From assembly GCA_005408345.1 (NCBI GenBank), contig SEMN01000413.1:372001-436000 (forward strand): 64,000 nt of DNA, in the 5' to 3' direction. The stretch is from Macquaria australasica (taxonomy: Eukaryota; Chordata; Actinopteri; Centrarchiformes; Percichthyidae). Below are positions 48,701 to 61,860 of this stretch, piece by piece (position 1 is the stretch's first letter; each line of letters opens with the position of its first letter). The notes below the pieces were generated by a model, which saw only the letters and a program-made list of their open reading frames with translations, was not told where the DNA came from and made no database searches. A program made the position numbers and the translations under genes.

Positions 48701-50189
48701 ACTCACATCTGTCAATTTTAACAGTGTCTGGGTCAGTGGAGTGTAAAGGCTTTACTGAGAGTCAATGGCTGTTTTTTGCCCTGGATTCATTGGAAGGTGA
48801 CGCATGTATCGACCAGAAATAAGCTGCACATTGATTAAACAAATTGAGTTTTCAGCACCGTCTCACCTCTCTCTGGCTGGAGCACTAAACATCGGTCACC
48901 ACACAGCATTAGACCAAACGGAGCATCTTTCTGTTGATGGTGATGATGGTGATGATTCACCCACCATATGCAAGACAAAACTAAATGCAAAATGATCTGT
49001 GATGATTGTGAAATAAAAGTTATGTATATGAGTGGTTATCTGCCACCCTGAATGCTAAAGCCACAGTCAAGATTGTCTCGTTTGTGACTCGTGACCAGTA
49101 ATTACAAAGTAAAATAATAATTATTCCATTCAGTCTCTACAGGATAAGGCTTTCATGAAAAGACTAAAGCCAACAATCATTGTTCCCAGACCTCACTAAA
49201 GCACCAAATGTGTATTAATCCACCCCTGAAAATAGTCTCCAACAAATGCACTATTTCATCCTGTTAGCTAAAAACTACAGTGGCCAGCTGTTTTAGGAAA
49301 TTACATATAGGAACTATACATTTGTGAGGTGTTTTTAAAAATTTAAATCTTAAGTAGGAACCAATGGGCTTGGAGCTGAGAGGCACAGACAGGAAGTCAG
49401 AAAGTATTGAGAGATGGACCACCACATTGTTGGGTCTTTTCATGGGATTGGATGCAAATAACAAAATATAACTGTCTTTTAAGGGGCCAATCAGTAGTTA
49501 ATTACTATATAAATTGGATTGAGTTTGAAGTATAGTTTGTTCCTTACTATGAAAAACATAGTTTGATAAACATAGTTTTTAAAGCATTGGTGTTCAAACA
49601 CAGGCCTACAGTGTCAGAAAGTTTTAGCTGTCGTCTATTATCAGACAATGTGTAAAGAACTTGTCAATCAATATGGTAGTGAGCATCAATCCTGTTTTGA
49701 ATTTTGTTGAGGGAGCGACCTTTTTGTTCACATTTGGATCACAGATTGATCCTCTCACTCAAACCTGTCGGTCCCTGGTGAGTACTGCAGCAGAGACGGA
49801 CAGAGGAGCTTCAGGGGGAAGAAATCTGGAAGTGTTTGGCAGCTTCCAGCCCTGGCAGTTTCTCTACCCTGATCTGAACTTCTACATGTGACTACTTATG
49901 TAAAAAGACAGAGAGAAAGAGGAGAAAGAGACATGAATGAAAAGACAAAGAAAGACTACAGAAAGAGTGAGAAAACAGAGCAAAAAAATCTCTTTTTCCT
50001 CTTGTCCTCTCCCACCACCCCATCGTCCACACATCGTCATTTGTTTTCCTCTCTTTTGCAGCCCCTCCTCTCTGTCCTGGCAGCTGACATTTTCCAATGT
50101 ATTGCTGTTTTTCTCAGTTTTATATCATTGTAAATTGATTATCTTTTCAAGATGTCACTTTGGACTACAAGACGAATCAATTATTCAAA
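45786..50189. other. Non-coding stretch
   Basis: 4.4 kb with no supportable gene. A pyrimidine-rich run with poly-C lies at 47400-47590. The sequence around 46495-46600 (ATTGATTAATTACAAC and GATTAATCG) is TAAT-rich and could be regulatory. Confidence 0.5.
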
Positions 50190-50711
50190 AGAAATAGTGG
50201 ATTAAAACAAACAATAAAACTATATTCTTCATATTGATCAATCCCAGACTAATGTTACTACCCATCCACCTATCAAAGATTAGAGGAGGATCTTGTTGAC
50301 CAGGGTCTTGCAGGTCTGTCACTGAGCAATATCCAACACTGATGTTGGGTGATGAGGTCTGGCTCACAGTCAGCATTCCAGGTCATCCCAGAGGTGTTGG
50401 ATTGGGTTGAGTTCAGGGCTCTGCGTAGGCCAGTCAAGATCCTCCACACCAAACTGGGAAAACCATTTCTTTATGGAGCTGGCTTTGTGCACGGGGGCAT
50501 TATGATGTTGAACCAGGAAAGGGCCAAACACAAACTGTTGACACAAAGTTGGAAGAACACTATTGTCTAAATTATGATTGTATGCTGTAGCATTAAGATT
50601 TGCCTTCATTGGAAATGTGGGATGTAGACCAAACTGAAAAACACCACCAAATGTACAGAACAGTATGTGGTCAGGAGTGTCCATGTACTTCTGGTCATGT
50701 AGTGTATACAT
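50190..50711 (-). pseudogene. Tc1/mariner transposase relic
   Basis: A 113-codon minus-strand frame (50370-50711) encodes the C-terminal half of a Tc1-like DD34E transposase, a nuclear enzyme for cut-and-paste movement at TA. Recognisable blocks are HNAPVHKASSIKKWFSQFG and DLDWPTQSPELNPIQHLWDD. The second catalytic Asp, expected in QHDNAPVH, is His (H70). The catalytic Glu, expected in NPIEHLW, is Gln (Q105). The 34-residue spacing is kept. After LEC the frame meets stops, yet the next codons (ARPHHPTSV) still resemble the family's C-terminus, so decay is by point mutation. Upstream of about residue 18 no similarity is visible; the N-terminal DNA-binding half and terminal repeats were not found. 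Dead copy. Confidence 0.88.
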
Positions 50712-53074
50712 TCAATTTACAGCTTTCACTGAAAAATTATTATTATCAATGTCTTCCAATGGCCTTTATGTTTTTTATTTTTCCCTGCTCCCTCCACCAA
50801 ACTCTGGTTGTGCTACCATTTCTTTCCAAAACGAGATTTTGATCTCAAGAGACCATCCTGCTCATTTAAAAAGGTCAAGCAAAAACAAATAAAAACACTT
50901 AATATTCCACTATTGTGCTCGTTTAGGCTTGCATCTTGGAGGCTGCGAGGAGGAAGCACTTTATTGTTATTGTTTTCAAGGGCATGTTTAGCTGAATATT
51001 GGGAGCCACATGTACTAAATGACCACTGGAAAACAGCCAACTGCAGCATGCTTAAAGACTCCGGAGACGGAGTGGGCGGGAGCTCTTTGCTTATCCGTTA
51101 AACACTGATGGAACATTAGAACGCTTTATTAGCCCCCACGCCTCCATCTAAAACACATTAACAGATAAGAGTGTGGACTCAGGCTAATGCGGAAACACAC
51201 TAAAGGTGTAGTTTAACCCTGATAGTTGTATGAAAAGAGATGAACAAGACCGCTAGCCAAGTGAGAAGAGCATGTGTTATTGATCTGCTAACCTGACAAG
51301 CAACTCAGCCTATATAAAGGATGTCAGCCTGCAACTAATAGTATTTCATGGGATCTTTCACCGACACCCTGCCGAGTGATGGCTCTGCCTCCTGAGGGGA
51401 AGAGCAGGGAAGCAAAGCCCATGGTATTGATCAGCCAAAAACATGAGCACTCATAACTCCTCAACACAGACAACACTGTTTCTGAGAGCTCAAATGTACG
51501 TAAGCAGCATTTGAAATTTGATTTAGGAACCAATTTCACATGCTTACAGAGCAATAAAGATATGGACACGGACCATTGATTTGGGCACCATTAAAAATGT
51601 GACCTTTTTTTTTCTCCAATTAAAGAGATTTAACATGCTTTCATATGCTAATTTTCATTTATGTATGAAACCACATGTAGCCTGCAAAGGTTTATTTGCT
51701 CCCAAATGAGGTATGAAATTGTTATAGGTGTGTTTTAGGACTTAATGAGTGGCAATGAATTGTCTGCAGTCGCCAGGAATCCCCTAAAATTCACCTGTCA
51801 ATTTCAGGGGGGTTTTGCAGCCAACTAGAAGTTGAAACCAGTGTTTGTCTGATATTCGGTTGTTTCCTGCCTCGACAACTGCTGCTTGCTAAATTACAGA
51901 GGACCGACAATCTGCCAGTCTGCCAGAAAAGATCATGAATTCAGTGAACAATCTGAAACAAAACTGTCAAAGTGTCTTTAAGGAGCTGCTGCAGGCTGCC
52001 ACTGACCTCTGACCTCTGTCAGTTATCTACATGTACTGAATGTATCTCAGAGCAACGTTTTATGAAGGAAGAAATATCTGATCTCATTGTGGAAGTCCAG
52101 TATTTGAAGTAGCAGAAGCTGGTGGATGGTACTAGGTCCTCGCAGCCTCATCACATATTTAAAAACTTCATCAAATCATCATCATTTTGCAACACTTAAG
52201 CCAGGAAACACCCTTAAACAACTACATTATGTTAATGGTATGTATGGTTAAGACTAATGGTTGCAGAGCTTGTCTTGTTGATGGGAGAGTATTGATGTTC
52301 TCTGCACTTACTCATCATTTAAGAGTTGGGAGGAGAGACATGTGATGCCTTTAATGGATACGAATTGACTCACAAAAGAGATTTAAACCCAGCTCAGCTG
52401 AACTGAGGAGGAGTTATTAAGTTAAAGAATCTTAGCAATGTTTCCCCCTTCAGTTTATTACACTTGTCCCCTCCCATTTAGGTATTCGTAGTAGTGACCG
52501 AACAATCATCTAATTTGAAGATAAAATCAAACAAAGTCTGACAATTTCACATTTACATTAAAAATAACACTGAAAAGAACTAATGGCAGAACAATTGAGA
52601 ACCAACTCAACAGTTAATTAACAGCAATAACTATATTAAATTGCCACTATCTCCTTTAAGCAATTTGGTGATTGAAAAATCCAAGCAATCCTACAGTATC
52701 ACACATAGTGTACTCCTTTTTGGGACAAAAAACATCAAAAAATTATCATCTGCCCAATAATGTATTGACAAGAATAGAAACATCACATTGGCTCTCGTCA
52801 ACATCTGTCTCCTAGAAATGACATTCCTTTACTTTGCAAAAGCAAATATGTTTTTTTCTGCAAAATGTTGATTGCAACAATGTGTTTTCCTACAATATCT
52901 TGCAATAAAATGTAGAAATTAAAGCATGATTAAGGTTTTTTTCATGATTTTGTTTAAGCTTTCACAGCACTTGGTTAAAGTTAAGGAAAGATCATGTTTT
53001 TGGTTAAATTACTGCAAACATTAACAATGACATGTCCTATTTATCTTATGAACATCTGATCAAACCTCTGATCT
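50712..53074. other. Non-coding stretch
   Basis: No gene seen. Minus-strand sequence just above the Tc1 relic might still belong to the element but is unrecognisable. Confidence 0.5.
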
Positions 53075-53170
53075 TTTACCAACCTTAACCAAAGTGTTCC
53101 TGTTGCCTAAACCCGACCACACGTGGTGCATTAATGTAGTTCTTCCTGCACAAGACAAAACACTGCCAGG
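53075..53170 (+). mobile_element. Fragment of tRNA-Glu-like repeat body
   Basis: CCAACCTTAACCAAAGTGTT and CTGTTGCCTAAACCCGACCA align with the AACCTAACCAAGTAGTTTTG / TTGCCTAAACC segment of other copies, followed by TTCTTCCTGCAC. The head is absent. Confidence 0.45.
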
Positions 53171-55339
53171 GAAATTAATCCAGGCAGCATTTACATTTCC
53201 CACCACTACGTAATTTGGAAAACAAATAAGTAGGCCTATTATTTAAATGTAATTTCTAGGAGTGCAGGTTTGGAGAGGGATGGACACGTCACACTGGCTC
53301 CTGTAAACATGTGAGACGCGGTGCGTCTCTTTTATCACCTAAAGTGGGAACATCTGAGCTTCAGAGATCTGACATGAGCTGCTAAACCTGACATGAAAGC
53401 TAAAAACAGCAAGTCTGTTTTCTAAGTAAATCAGCAGAGCACTTTGCCCCTGGCTTCACAGAATAATTACCATGTAATGAGGGGGCTCTGGGGACCTGGG
53501 CATTATAAGATAAATCACACACAGCTCAGGTTTTTTTAAGTCTTCCAAATGTGTCCCAGGGGTTTCCTCTGTGCTTAAAGACCATTACACTGCAAAAAAT
53601 GACACACCTAAGTGATGCTTTTTTAAAAAAATCAAGTTTGACCCGGGATATGTGAAGTCACATAGTAGGGATAAGATTTTTCTTATCTGAAAAAGTGAAA
53701 AAAAGTTAAATATAAAATATCCAATAAAATCAATATGTGCATTGCATTTACGCTGTAATTTTAATGTACAAGAGGTGCTTCAGGGTAAGAAGTTTTATTT
53801 AAATTAGTTATATTAACAGTTGTATTATACAAAAATGTACTTTTAGACTGAACACTAGGTGTGGCTTCTCTTATTTAGGATCTTTATAGCAGTTAGTATC
53901 GAGTGAATCATCTGTCCGTCAGCAGAAATGTGTATCTGCAGTGGGATATTACTTCAAACGTCTTGAATAAAGTGAACAGCAGATAGAAATCTTTTTCTGA
54001 ACATGTCATTTTGTGCAGTGTAGGTGGTGCGGCTGGTGCCGGTGGGGTTTATTTTGGAGTGGTGTTATGAGATTTAAGGCTCCTGTGGAGCAGCCAAACA
54101 TTTAAAAGCAAATGCAGTTCTGCTGGAAAGCATTCAGATGCCCGGAGCAGAGAAAGGGCACCGCTGAAATCCAATGAAATGATTTACTCGGGATAAAAAC
54201 ACAAACCAGCACATTTCATTTTTAAATTTAGGACGGGCAAAATATCACAATTACCCCTGGAAAGGTTAAACTCAGTTGACTGCTGTTTTTATTTTTAAAA
54301 CTCGGGGACCTCAATTTTGTTTTAAATGCACCTCCATGATTTTCACAGATCACCCCAGTGTATCTCTCTGTGGTTTTATGAAATGTGTACTTTTAATTTT
54401 ACCTTATTTTATGCATTTTTGGTTTCTGGTTGTTCGTCTTTTTTAAAACAATTACAAACTTGTTTTTGAAAAGTGCTGATTTAAATAAAAGTTATTAACA
54501 GAAGGCGACTCTGAAACAAGATGCAAAGTTAAAAAGGGTCTAAAGTTAAAGTAGCCTCTCTTTCTCCTTCCCTTTCTCTTTGCAATTATTGCCAACACGA
54601 AACAAGTAGTGCCCTTTAGGAAGATGGATCGACCACTCTCCTTTAAAACAAATGAAAAAAAAAATAATAATAAAAAAGGAGGAGGAAGGTGAGTGGTGGT
54701 GTGTGTAAATGGGGTGAAGGAGGGCAGGCATTAGCACCTGGTTAAAATGCCATTAGATCAACACAAAGCCTTATCAATCAGCTGCACAGGATAATGAGGT
54801 CGGTATGCTGCTATAAAACACACACACACACCATCTTCACTTCCTGGTATTATAGATAATACCATAAATGGCCTGGGGGAGATCTGAAGCAGACATGGTG
54901 CCAGACTTCGTGTAACCGGACACAGACATACATGAAGTGGAAGACAAAAAGCTGGAATTAAAGACATGCATGTCTGGAAGCATGCAAGGCAGATGTCGCC
55001 TCTCATTTCCTGTTTGTGTAAGTCGAAGCTCCTCGGCCTCTTGAAGAGTGCCGAGTCGAGGCAAGGGTCTTATTACTGCCTTCTCTTCCTCTCACTTCAC
55101 TAACCATCTTCACTGTCTGAGAGAGGAGAAGAAAACAGACGGAGGGAAAGAAAGACACAATCAGGCAAAGCGGAAGAGGAGGCAGAGGAAGGGGGTGAAG
55201 AGGAGATCAGGTGTGTGGGTGTGTAGTGAACATCTTTATGTACAGTATGTTTACTTCAGCGTACAATGTATTTATTTTAAGTCTCTGATCCTGTGTAGGT
55301 GGTTTTTGTGTTCTTCCTTTGAGGGCCAAGCCTTTACAA
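53171..55339. other. Non-coding AT-rich stretch
   Basis: No gene seen. CACTGCAAAAAATGAC at about 53587 resembles the start of a common vertebrate interspersed repeat. An A-rich run lies at 54650-54685. Confidence 0.5.
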
Positions 55340-55366
55340 GTGTGTGTGTGTGTGTGTGTGTGTGCG
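55340..55366. repeat. (TG)n microsatellite
   Basis: About 13 TG units. Confidence 0.9.
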
Positions 55367-56459
55367 CTAAATGTGGGAGTGTGTATGCACATCTTGTCCA
55401 TCAGTGTCAAACCGGGGTTACCTGCGCTCTGATCATTTGCCGTGACATTTCTGACATTACTGTGAAAACGAAACATTTGTAGGAAAACAGTGTTTTGTTT
55501 CACGATGTTGACGTTCACCGTGGTAACGCCGTGATAATCTCTTCTGCTACAACCTCCGTATTAAGTGGACCATGACGGGGGAGTGTTGTGTGGTTTCCGC
55601 TGCTCATCTGTTACTGAACTGCTCATCTGTCACTATGCGGGCCTGATGGACAGGAATGAACGAGGAGCTTTATTTAAACCAACCAGTAACCACCAGAGAG
55701 AAACCTGACAGAGCAAACTTTACAATCAGACGCACCAGATGGTTTGTTCCACAGACCCATCTGAGAAGAGAAAACTGTTTAGAAAAGGGCAGGCATGCAA
55801 TAAAAATAAAAATACTTAGACAGATGGTTCATCCAATCACCTGCCATCACAGGCTATCTTCAACCAATCAATCCAAAACCTAAAACCACAGCAAAGCTAC
55901 AAATCCTGGAAGCTGGAAGTAAGGAATGTTTGGAAGTCTGGACTGACGAATGATGATGAATTGATCATCAAAATTGTTTTCTGCAATAGACTAATTGTTC
56001 CAGGATTAGTTTCTACAAATAAATGATCAAAGGATTCAGCATAAACAGTCAAAAACCTCTGAGGTTTGAGGATTTAGGTCTCCATTGTTCTTGTTCTTTA
56101 TCTTATATAATCATTTATTTATGATTTTCCTGAAAAGGCAGTTTCTAGTTTTGCATTTAAGGAAATCCTTATCCACTTATTGACTGGATTGAATGGAAAG
56201 TGAATTAAACCCTGGTGGACTCTTTAATAAGATTAACAAGGCATTTCTAATCCACAAACAACCAGGACTTTTCAGCTTTATTAAACCTCTTTTAGCCTGC
56301 AGCCTTTAAGACACGCTGTCACTGCTCTTCTGTTCACCAAAACACGGAAAACACATCATTACCTAAAACTCACTCTCATAGACAGTATCTAAAGGTTGCA
56401 TCTTAAACTTTAGAAATGGCCTCTGAATGGTAATGTCTATAATAATGCCTTTAAACGTC
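55367..56459. other. Non-coding stretch
   Basis: No gene or repeat recognised. Confidence 0.55.
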
Positions 56460-56710
56460 TTATTTGTCCCATCGTCTTCGGCCAGGAGTCATTATAATCC
56501 CGTCACATCTCCACCGAACGCGGCCTATTGCTGTTTTTATGAGCAGAGCCTGTACAGCTCTGCGGCTAGCAGGCAATGAGTGTAATGACAGTGTTTTATC
56601 TAATAAGATCAGCAGCACTCGGTCTAATCCTCCAGCCACCTCCTCCACTGTCAGAGAAACAACATTAGCATTTTTATGGTGCAGCTACGGTACACAAATG
56701 TCATCATGAT
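56460..56710. promoter_or_regulatory. Candidate conserved non-coding element
   Basis: Balanced, repeat-free block with two TAATCC sites, a TTATCT (GATA-type) site, several TAAT/ATTA cores and a hairpin GCAGAGC-CTGTACA-GCTCTGC near 56544. No coding evidence. Appearance-based only. Confidence 0.25.
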
Positions 56711-59029
56711 TTCTGATATCAGCTTATATTACGCTCGTTAAGGCGCCAGGCTACAATAACACTCTCCCTGGGTGGAAATATAACCAACTGATGTATGCTT
56801 TGTATTCCAGCATGGAAATATAAATTCAGAGCCCCCGTCCCTCTGCAATGCCCCACCCCCACCCTCCTCCCTAACAGCAGGAAGGTGGGAGGGAAAACTG
56901 AAGGAGAACGGGTGTCTATATGTACCATTTTCAATACATTTTTAATAGTGTCTCTACAATAAATATTATCCGACAACAGTTTTACCATGACAAATATGAA
57001 ATATGAGTTAGTTAGAATAAAGCTTGATTTATGATGATTACTTACAGGATTAGTTCCAGTTTGACGAGTTCAAGTTTCAAGATTAAAACTAAATGATGAC
57101 GTGAAAGACGGAGGAACAGACACTCTGCTGCATGAACAGTCACATTAGGGAATCTCACAGCAAAGATGGCGACTTCGGTAGCTTTATAATTGTGTTTTAT
57201 GGCAAAAAAAACTGATGAAAATGTTTCCATCACTGAGATAAACCCAGTTTTTAGTGACATTTTTAATCACTTAGCTTACAGTAATGGTGTGCCAATTCAT
57301 TTTCTTAAAGTGCTTCACATTAAGAACCATTAGGTTTAGGTCATTTTTTAAAAAGAAAACCAAATCCACAACTAAAACTACCAGGATGCTTCATCAACGG
57401 TCACTCAACATAAAATTCTACATATTTCCATCCAACAACAACAAACAATATCAAGGCTTAAACGTGTTGGATGAACAGAATTGTTACCGACAACAGTGAT
57501 TTAGACCTCAGAAGACACTAGTCATTGCTGTGATTGTAAGACTACAATAAATCCAGTGAACCCAAATCTTAAATGTACAAAAATGAGAAAAACTGGCATT
57601 AGTTCTTAATACACTTTTTGTTCGTTTGTTTCGTGTACGCCTCTCCTTTATGCTATGCTATATGTTCTCTTTCACCTTCAGTTTTGTTGATTTGACCTTT
57701 AACCTTGAACTGATTGGTTAGACCTGGTTAGCTGCAGACTGCCTTCCTATCCAAGTTATTTCTCTTACCGGGCTCACCTCCAGGCCCCAAGTGGCCTTAG
57801 GAAATGCTCTGTAAAATGTATGGATTACAGTATGGAAACCAGAGCAGGGCTAAAAGGGTGCATGTGTGCACAACACAGAGACAGGACTGCTGAAACAGCA
57901 ACATGGATGAGACAAAGACAACTTAATAAAAGCAGGAAGTGCAGATCAAATCACAAGGCGGCGATGCAGAGGCCTGAATGCTGCACATAATGAATACAAT
58001 TAGTCTTTGAATTGGGACTGTTTCCCATAAAAAGATGTTTTAATATTACAGGAATCATAAAATTAAAAGAATTACATGCAGTTTTGTTACAATCCAAGGA
58101 ACAATGTCCGTATGCTCTGCAACTTGCACATAAAGAAAAGCACTAGAAAAATAACATTTTCTAAAACTCATTCAGTATTTACTGTGAAATTCAAAAACCT
58201 GAACCTTACGCTCCACTTTCTTTGCCATGCTTCAGACAAACTAGTTAAAAGTCAACCTTCTGGATGTGTCTTTTGCAAATTGTTGTCTGATTTTAATATG
58301 CATGTGCTCACTTCAAAAGACTGATGATGTCTTTATGCACTTCCCTGGTGTTAATGTATGGATCTGTGTGAATGTAAAGCGAGACACCATTTATTCTCAA
58401 TCAAGCCCTGCATAAACAACTTCCAGTCTGTATTTCAATGTTGTGATTTAATTTAGCAGAATGACTTATGCCTCGAGTTGTATTCAGAAAAGGTGAAATC
58501 CCCGAGGTAAGCAGTTTCCTGGAAAGCCTCAGACAAATGTTAGAATTTTATTATTCACAGAATGTGTTTAAGACATATGTTTAGTGCATACAGAGCGCAG
58601 TAGATGGATTTGTCTTCTAAATACAGGCAGTTTATAAATGGTTGTTGTTTAATCTACAGCAGTACTTTAAGATTCTGATACATTTCTTTTATGCAATGTC
58701 TCTCTTACTTTCAAAACAGGATTTTGTAACATTAAAAAGGAATAAAACTTAAACTTCAAATATATTGGAAACAAATTAGAATCAGTTTAGTCTCATTGCA
58801 TTTTTCCTGCATTGTCTCATTAGATGTTTCCCTTCTTGATTAATCTGCTCTTGATGTCTGCACTACTCAGGGAGTCATTAGTCAGAGGCGAGCGGTTGAG
58901 CAGCTACAGGCCCCAGATGAGTTGTAAACAGAATGTGAAATTAAGACCAGCTACACCCTTCATGTGGGTAAATTCTGGTTTCAACTCAATCCCACTGGTC
59001 AATTCTACCAACCACTTTGGCAAGTAACC
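56711..59029. other. Non-coding AT-rich stretch
   Basis: No gene seen. The 82-codon frame at 58076-58324 has no domain. Confidence 0.5.
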
Positions 59030-59190
59030 AGGGATGGAAATTAGCACCAGCCACCAGCCAAATGTGGCTGGTAGATGTCAGACACAAAACAATGATTTAC
59101 TATTGAGTGGCTGGTGAATTTGAACATTTATCTGTCAGTGGCTGGTAGATGTTCACATTTTAAAAAGTAAATTTCTCACCCTGCAAGTAA
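59030..59190. repeat. GGCTGGTAGATG-bearing repeat fragment
   Basis: AGGGATGGAAATTAGCACCA is followed by three spaced GTGGCTGGT(A/G)(G/A)A words. This combination resembles an interspersed fish repeat of unknown class. Confidence 0.4.
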
Positions 59191-60652
59191 CCAAAAGTCC
59201 TCATAGCTGAAAACAAAATAGGCAGTTTGTCAGTGTTTTCTCATGTGGCACATCTATGGTGAAGGTTTAGTTAAGTTTAGGAAACTAACATGATTTAGTT
59301 AAGGATCTTTAAACTTTGGCTTGCGGTTTAAATAAACAGGACTGTTGGTGTGAGACGGGATACAAAACAGCCTCCAGTTTCAAAGTCACACACTCTGACC
59401 GTCTCCTCCAACTTAAAAGGGTCATTCCAGTATTTTTTAACCTGGGTACTATTTTTACATATTTTGGGGTTTTAAATAACTAATAGGTACAAAAAGGTTT
59501 AGAATCAGTCCAGTAGATCGCCTCAGCCGGCAGCCGCGAAACGGGCTGCTTTGGCTGCAACGTAATCCTTGTGGGCAACTGCACCCATCAAAGTACGTCC
59601 ACTAAAAGTGCTTGTTTTTGCCACTGACAGGCTCAGACTGTTATTCCAAGTGTCTGACAACATTATGGAAAGGATCCCTACAGAGAAAGACCTTTTATTA
59701 AAGAGTAAGATCCTTTTTGTTTAACCAGAAACACCGTCGTTTTCCTGCAACAACTCACCTCTTTTTAAGTATATCCCAGCATTTCATTTAGCCAGTTTAG
59801 ATGTTCAGTGCAGAGAAGAAAAGGACGTGATGTTTGTCTTAACCTTACGATGTTACTGTACATGAATTCAGTAATTGTAGGAACATCAAGGCACCACATC
59901 TGCCAGCCTGTCACTAACACTGGGTGCTCTTTCCTCACTGATTGGAGTGGCCACAACAATCTGTAACTTCACACCACTACAGTGACTTGACACTAATTCA
60001 AGAGCGCAAATTAGAAATTTGTGGACACAGATTATCATTATTACCCCAGACACCTGCCAGGCTCCCTACTAAAACCAAGAATCTCTGCCAAAATAAACGA
60101 TGCACAACAAAAGCAGACAACATAGTAGCACAGGTGTGGTATATTAGCACAGAATTGTTTTTTTGGTAGATAGTGCCACAATATTGTGCCCCTGTATGCA
60201 GCCACATCTCTTGTCTGTAGGCAGATCTGGCCCAGACCACAGACAGGCTGCCAGTTCAGAGCCATTACTCACACAGAGGTGAGCGTGTCTTGTCGATCAG
60301 CATGGGCGGGCCCCTTCACAATGAGTGGTAAGGTTGTTCTAATGGGGTCGGCCGGCTCTGGCCTCATTCCACAGTCGGAGAATTATTTCTAGACAGAGCA
60401 GTGGACTCTATCAGTCCTAACAGCCGGGCTATTTCTGCCCACGCTGCCATGCACGACGCATAAGGGATTATTACTGAGACTACATCAGGATCAACAAACA
60501 CACATCATACAGACACAAGCACACAAACAAGAGTCATTACGATTATGAACACAAGCACACACACACGGCTCTGGGTAGTTCTGCAGACACTGCATCATGT
60601 AAAAACTTCAGTGATGTGAGAGGAGCACATTTAGGCGCCAATATGTTTCTTT
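59191..60652. other. Non-coding stretch
   Basis: No gene seen. Sequence at about 60240-60470 is comparatively GC-rich and repeat-free. Confidence 0.5.
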
Positions 60653-60690
60653 ATGTGTGTGTGTGTGTGTGCGTGTGCGCGCACACTAAT
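60653..60690. repeat. (TG)n with GCGC core
   Basis: About 10 TG units followed by GCGTGTGCGCGCGCAC, an alternating purine-pyrimidine run. Confidence 0.85.
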
Positions 60691-60739
60691 GACACCTAGA
60701 GCACTGATAGGATCTTTAACCTCTTCTGTAATGACAATC

Positions 60740-61435
60740 ATGATGGCAGTGAAGTAGAGATGAGAGGTGGAGAGGAACGAGAGGGATGGCACGGCAATGA
60801 TACTTATGGCTAGCGCTGGAGAGGTCAGGAGGAGAGGAGAAGATGAGGAGACGGGGCTGGGAGGAGGTGACGGAGGGGTCAGGGTGAGACAGGTAGGAGA
60901 GGGGAGGAGATGTTAAAGGGGGAAATGTGAGGTGGAGGACACTGCGAGGGAGCGTGAAGGATAGGGTGGATAGATGAAGGCTGAGATCAATGAGGGAAGG
61001 GGTGGAGGAGAACTGATGAGGAGGAAAACAACGTGGCAAGAAGGCAAAAGGTTAGATGCATGGAGGGCAGCAGAGATGAAGGACTGACGAATAGATGGAG
61101 GAAGGAAGGAGGGCTGGGGGGAAATAGCAGTGGGATGGATGGGAGTGGNNNNNNNNNNNNNNNNNNNNNNNNNNNNNNNNNNNNNNNNNNAAATATACAA
61201 AATGCTGATATATATCAGATGTAAAATATAAAATGTAAGATAAAAAAATAAAGGATGGAAAGAAGAGCCGAGAAGAAGAGAGGCAAACTTTAAAGGAATG
61301 ACAGGGAGGAAGGAGAGATGTGGAGGTGTGTAGGAGGACAAATAGAGGAAGAGATGGAGGGATACAGAGAGAGGGATGCAAGGATGAGGAGGAGATGTTG
61401 AGAGGTGAAGCACAAATAGAGGACAAGATGGAGGG
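60740..61435. repeat. Polypurine tract around an assembly gap
   Basis: Plus-strand GA/GGA-rich sequence on both sides of the run of Ns. The minus-strand Ser/Leu/Pro-rich frames, including those that read through the Ns, are not genes. Confidence 0.8.
61149..61190. other. Assembly gap
   Basis: Forty-two consecutive Ns within the polypurine tract; the true length of the missing sequence is unknown. Confidence 0.99.
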
Positions 61436-61674
61436 ATAGATGTGGGATAAACAGGCCAGTGTGCCTCATTAAAGTTGGCTCAGGGGCTAAGCTGGAAAGG
61501 TAATTGTCTGGTTTGGCCTGGCATGGACTGGTCTGGCCTGGCTTGGCACACACTAGCTGCTGGGCCTCTCTTGTACAGCTGGTTGGACTGAACAGATGCT
61601 GGAGGATTAGCTGCTGGTTTTGGGTCCTGCCTTCGCTTCAGTTTTACTTAAAATGACGGTGAAAGCTCTCTGAG

Positions 61675-61860
61675 GCTTCCTGTTGGCTCACTGGTTCATA
61701 GACATAACATGTACTGTCTGATTTGTGGGTTTGAATCTGGTGTGCCATGACACATTCCATCACAGCAAGACCACTGAAAACCAAATGAACGGTCCCCAGT
61801 GTACACTGAAAACAGGGCTCCTGGGGCCCCACCCTCAAACAACAACCCTTTTGTAGTAAT
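61675..61860 (+). mobile_element. tRNA-derived SINE candidate
   Basis: TGGCTCACTGG at 61684 fits a pol III A box with one mismatch, and GGTTTGAATCT at 61728 fits a B box with two. Their starts are 44 bases apart, as in tRNA genes. The flanks do not fold as a tRNA, so a tRNA-derived SINE head is more likely than a gene. Body and 3' end are unclear. Confidence 0.45.

Noticed and set aside
60913..61426. 124- and 166-codon minus-strand frames
   Set aside because: They cross the run of Ns and are polypyrimidine translations.
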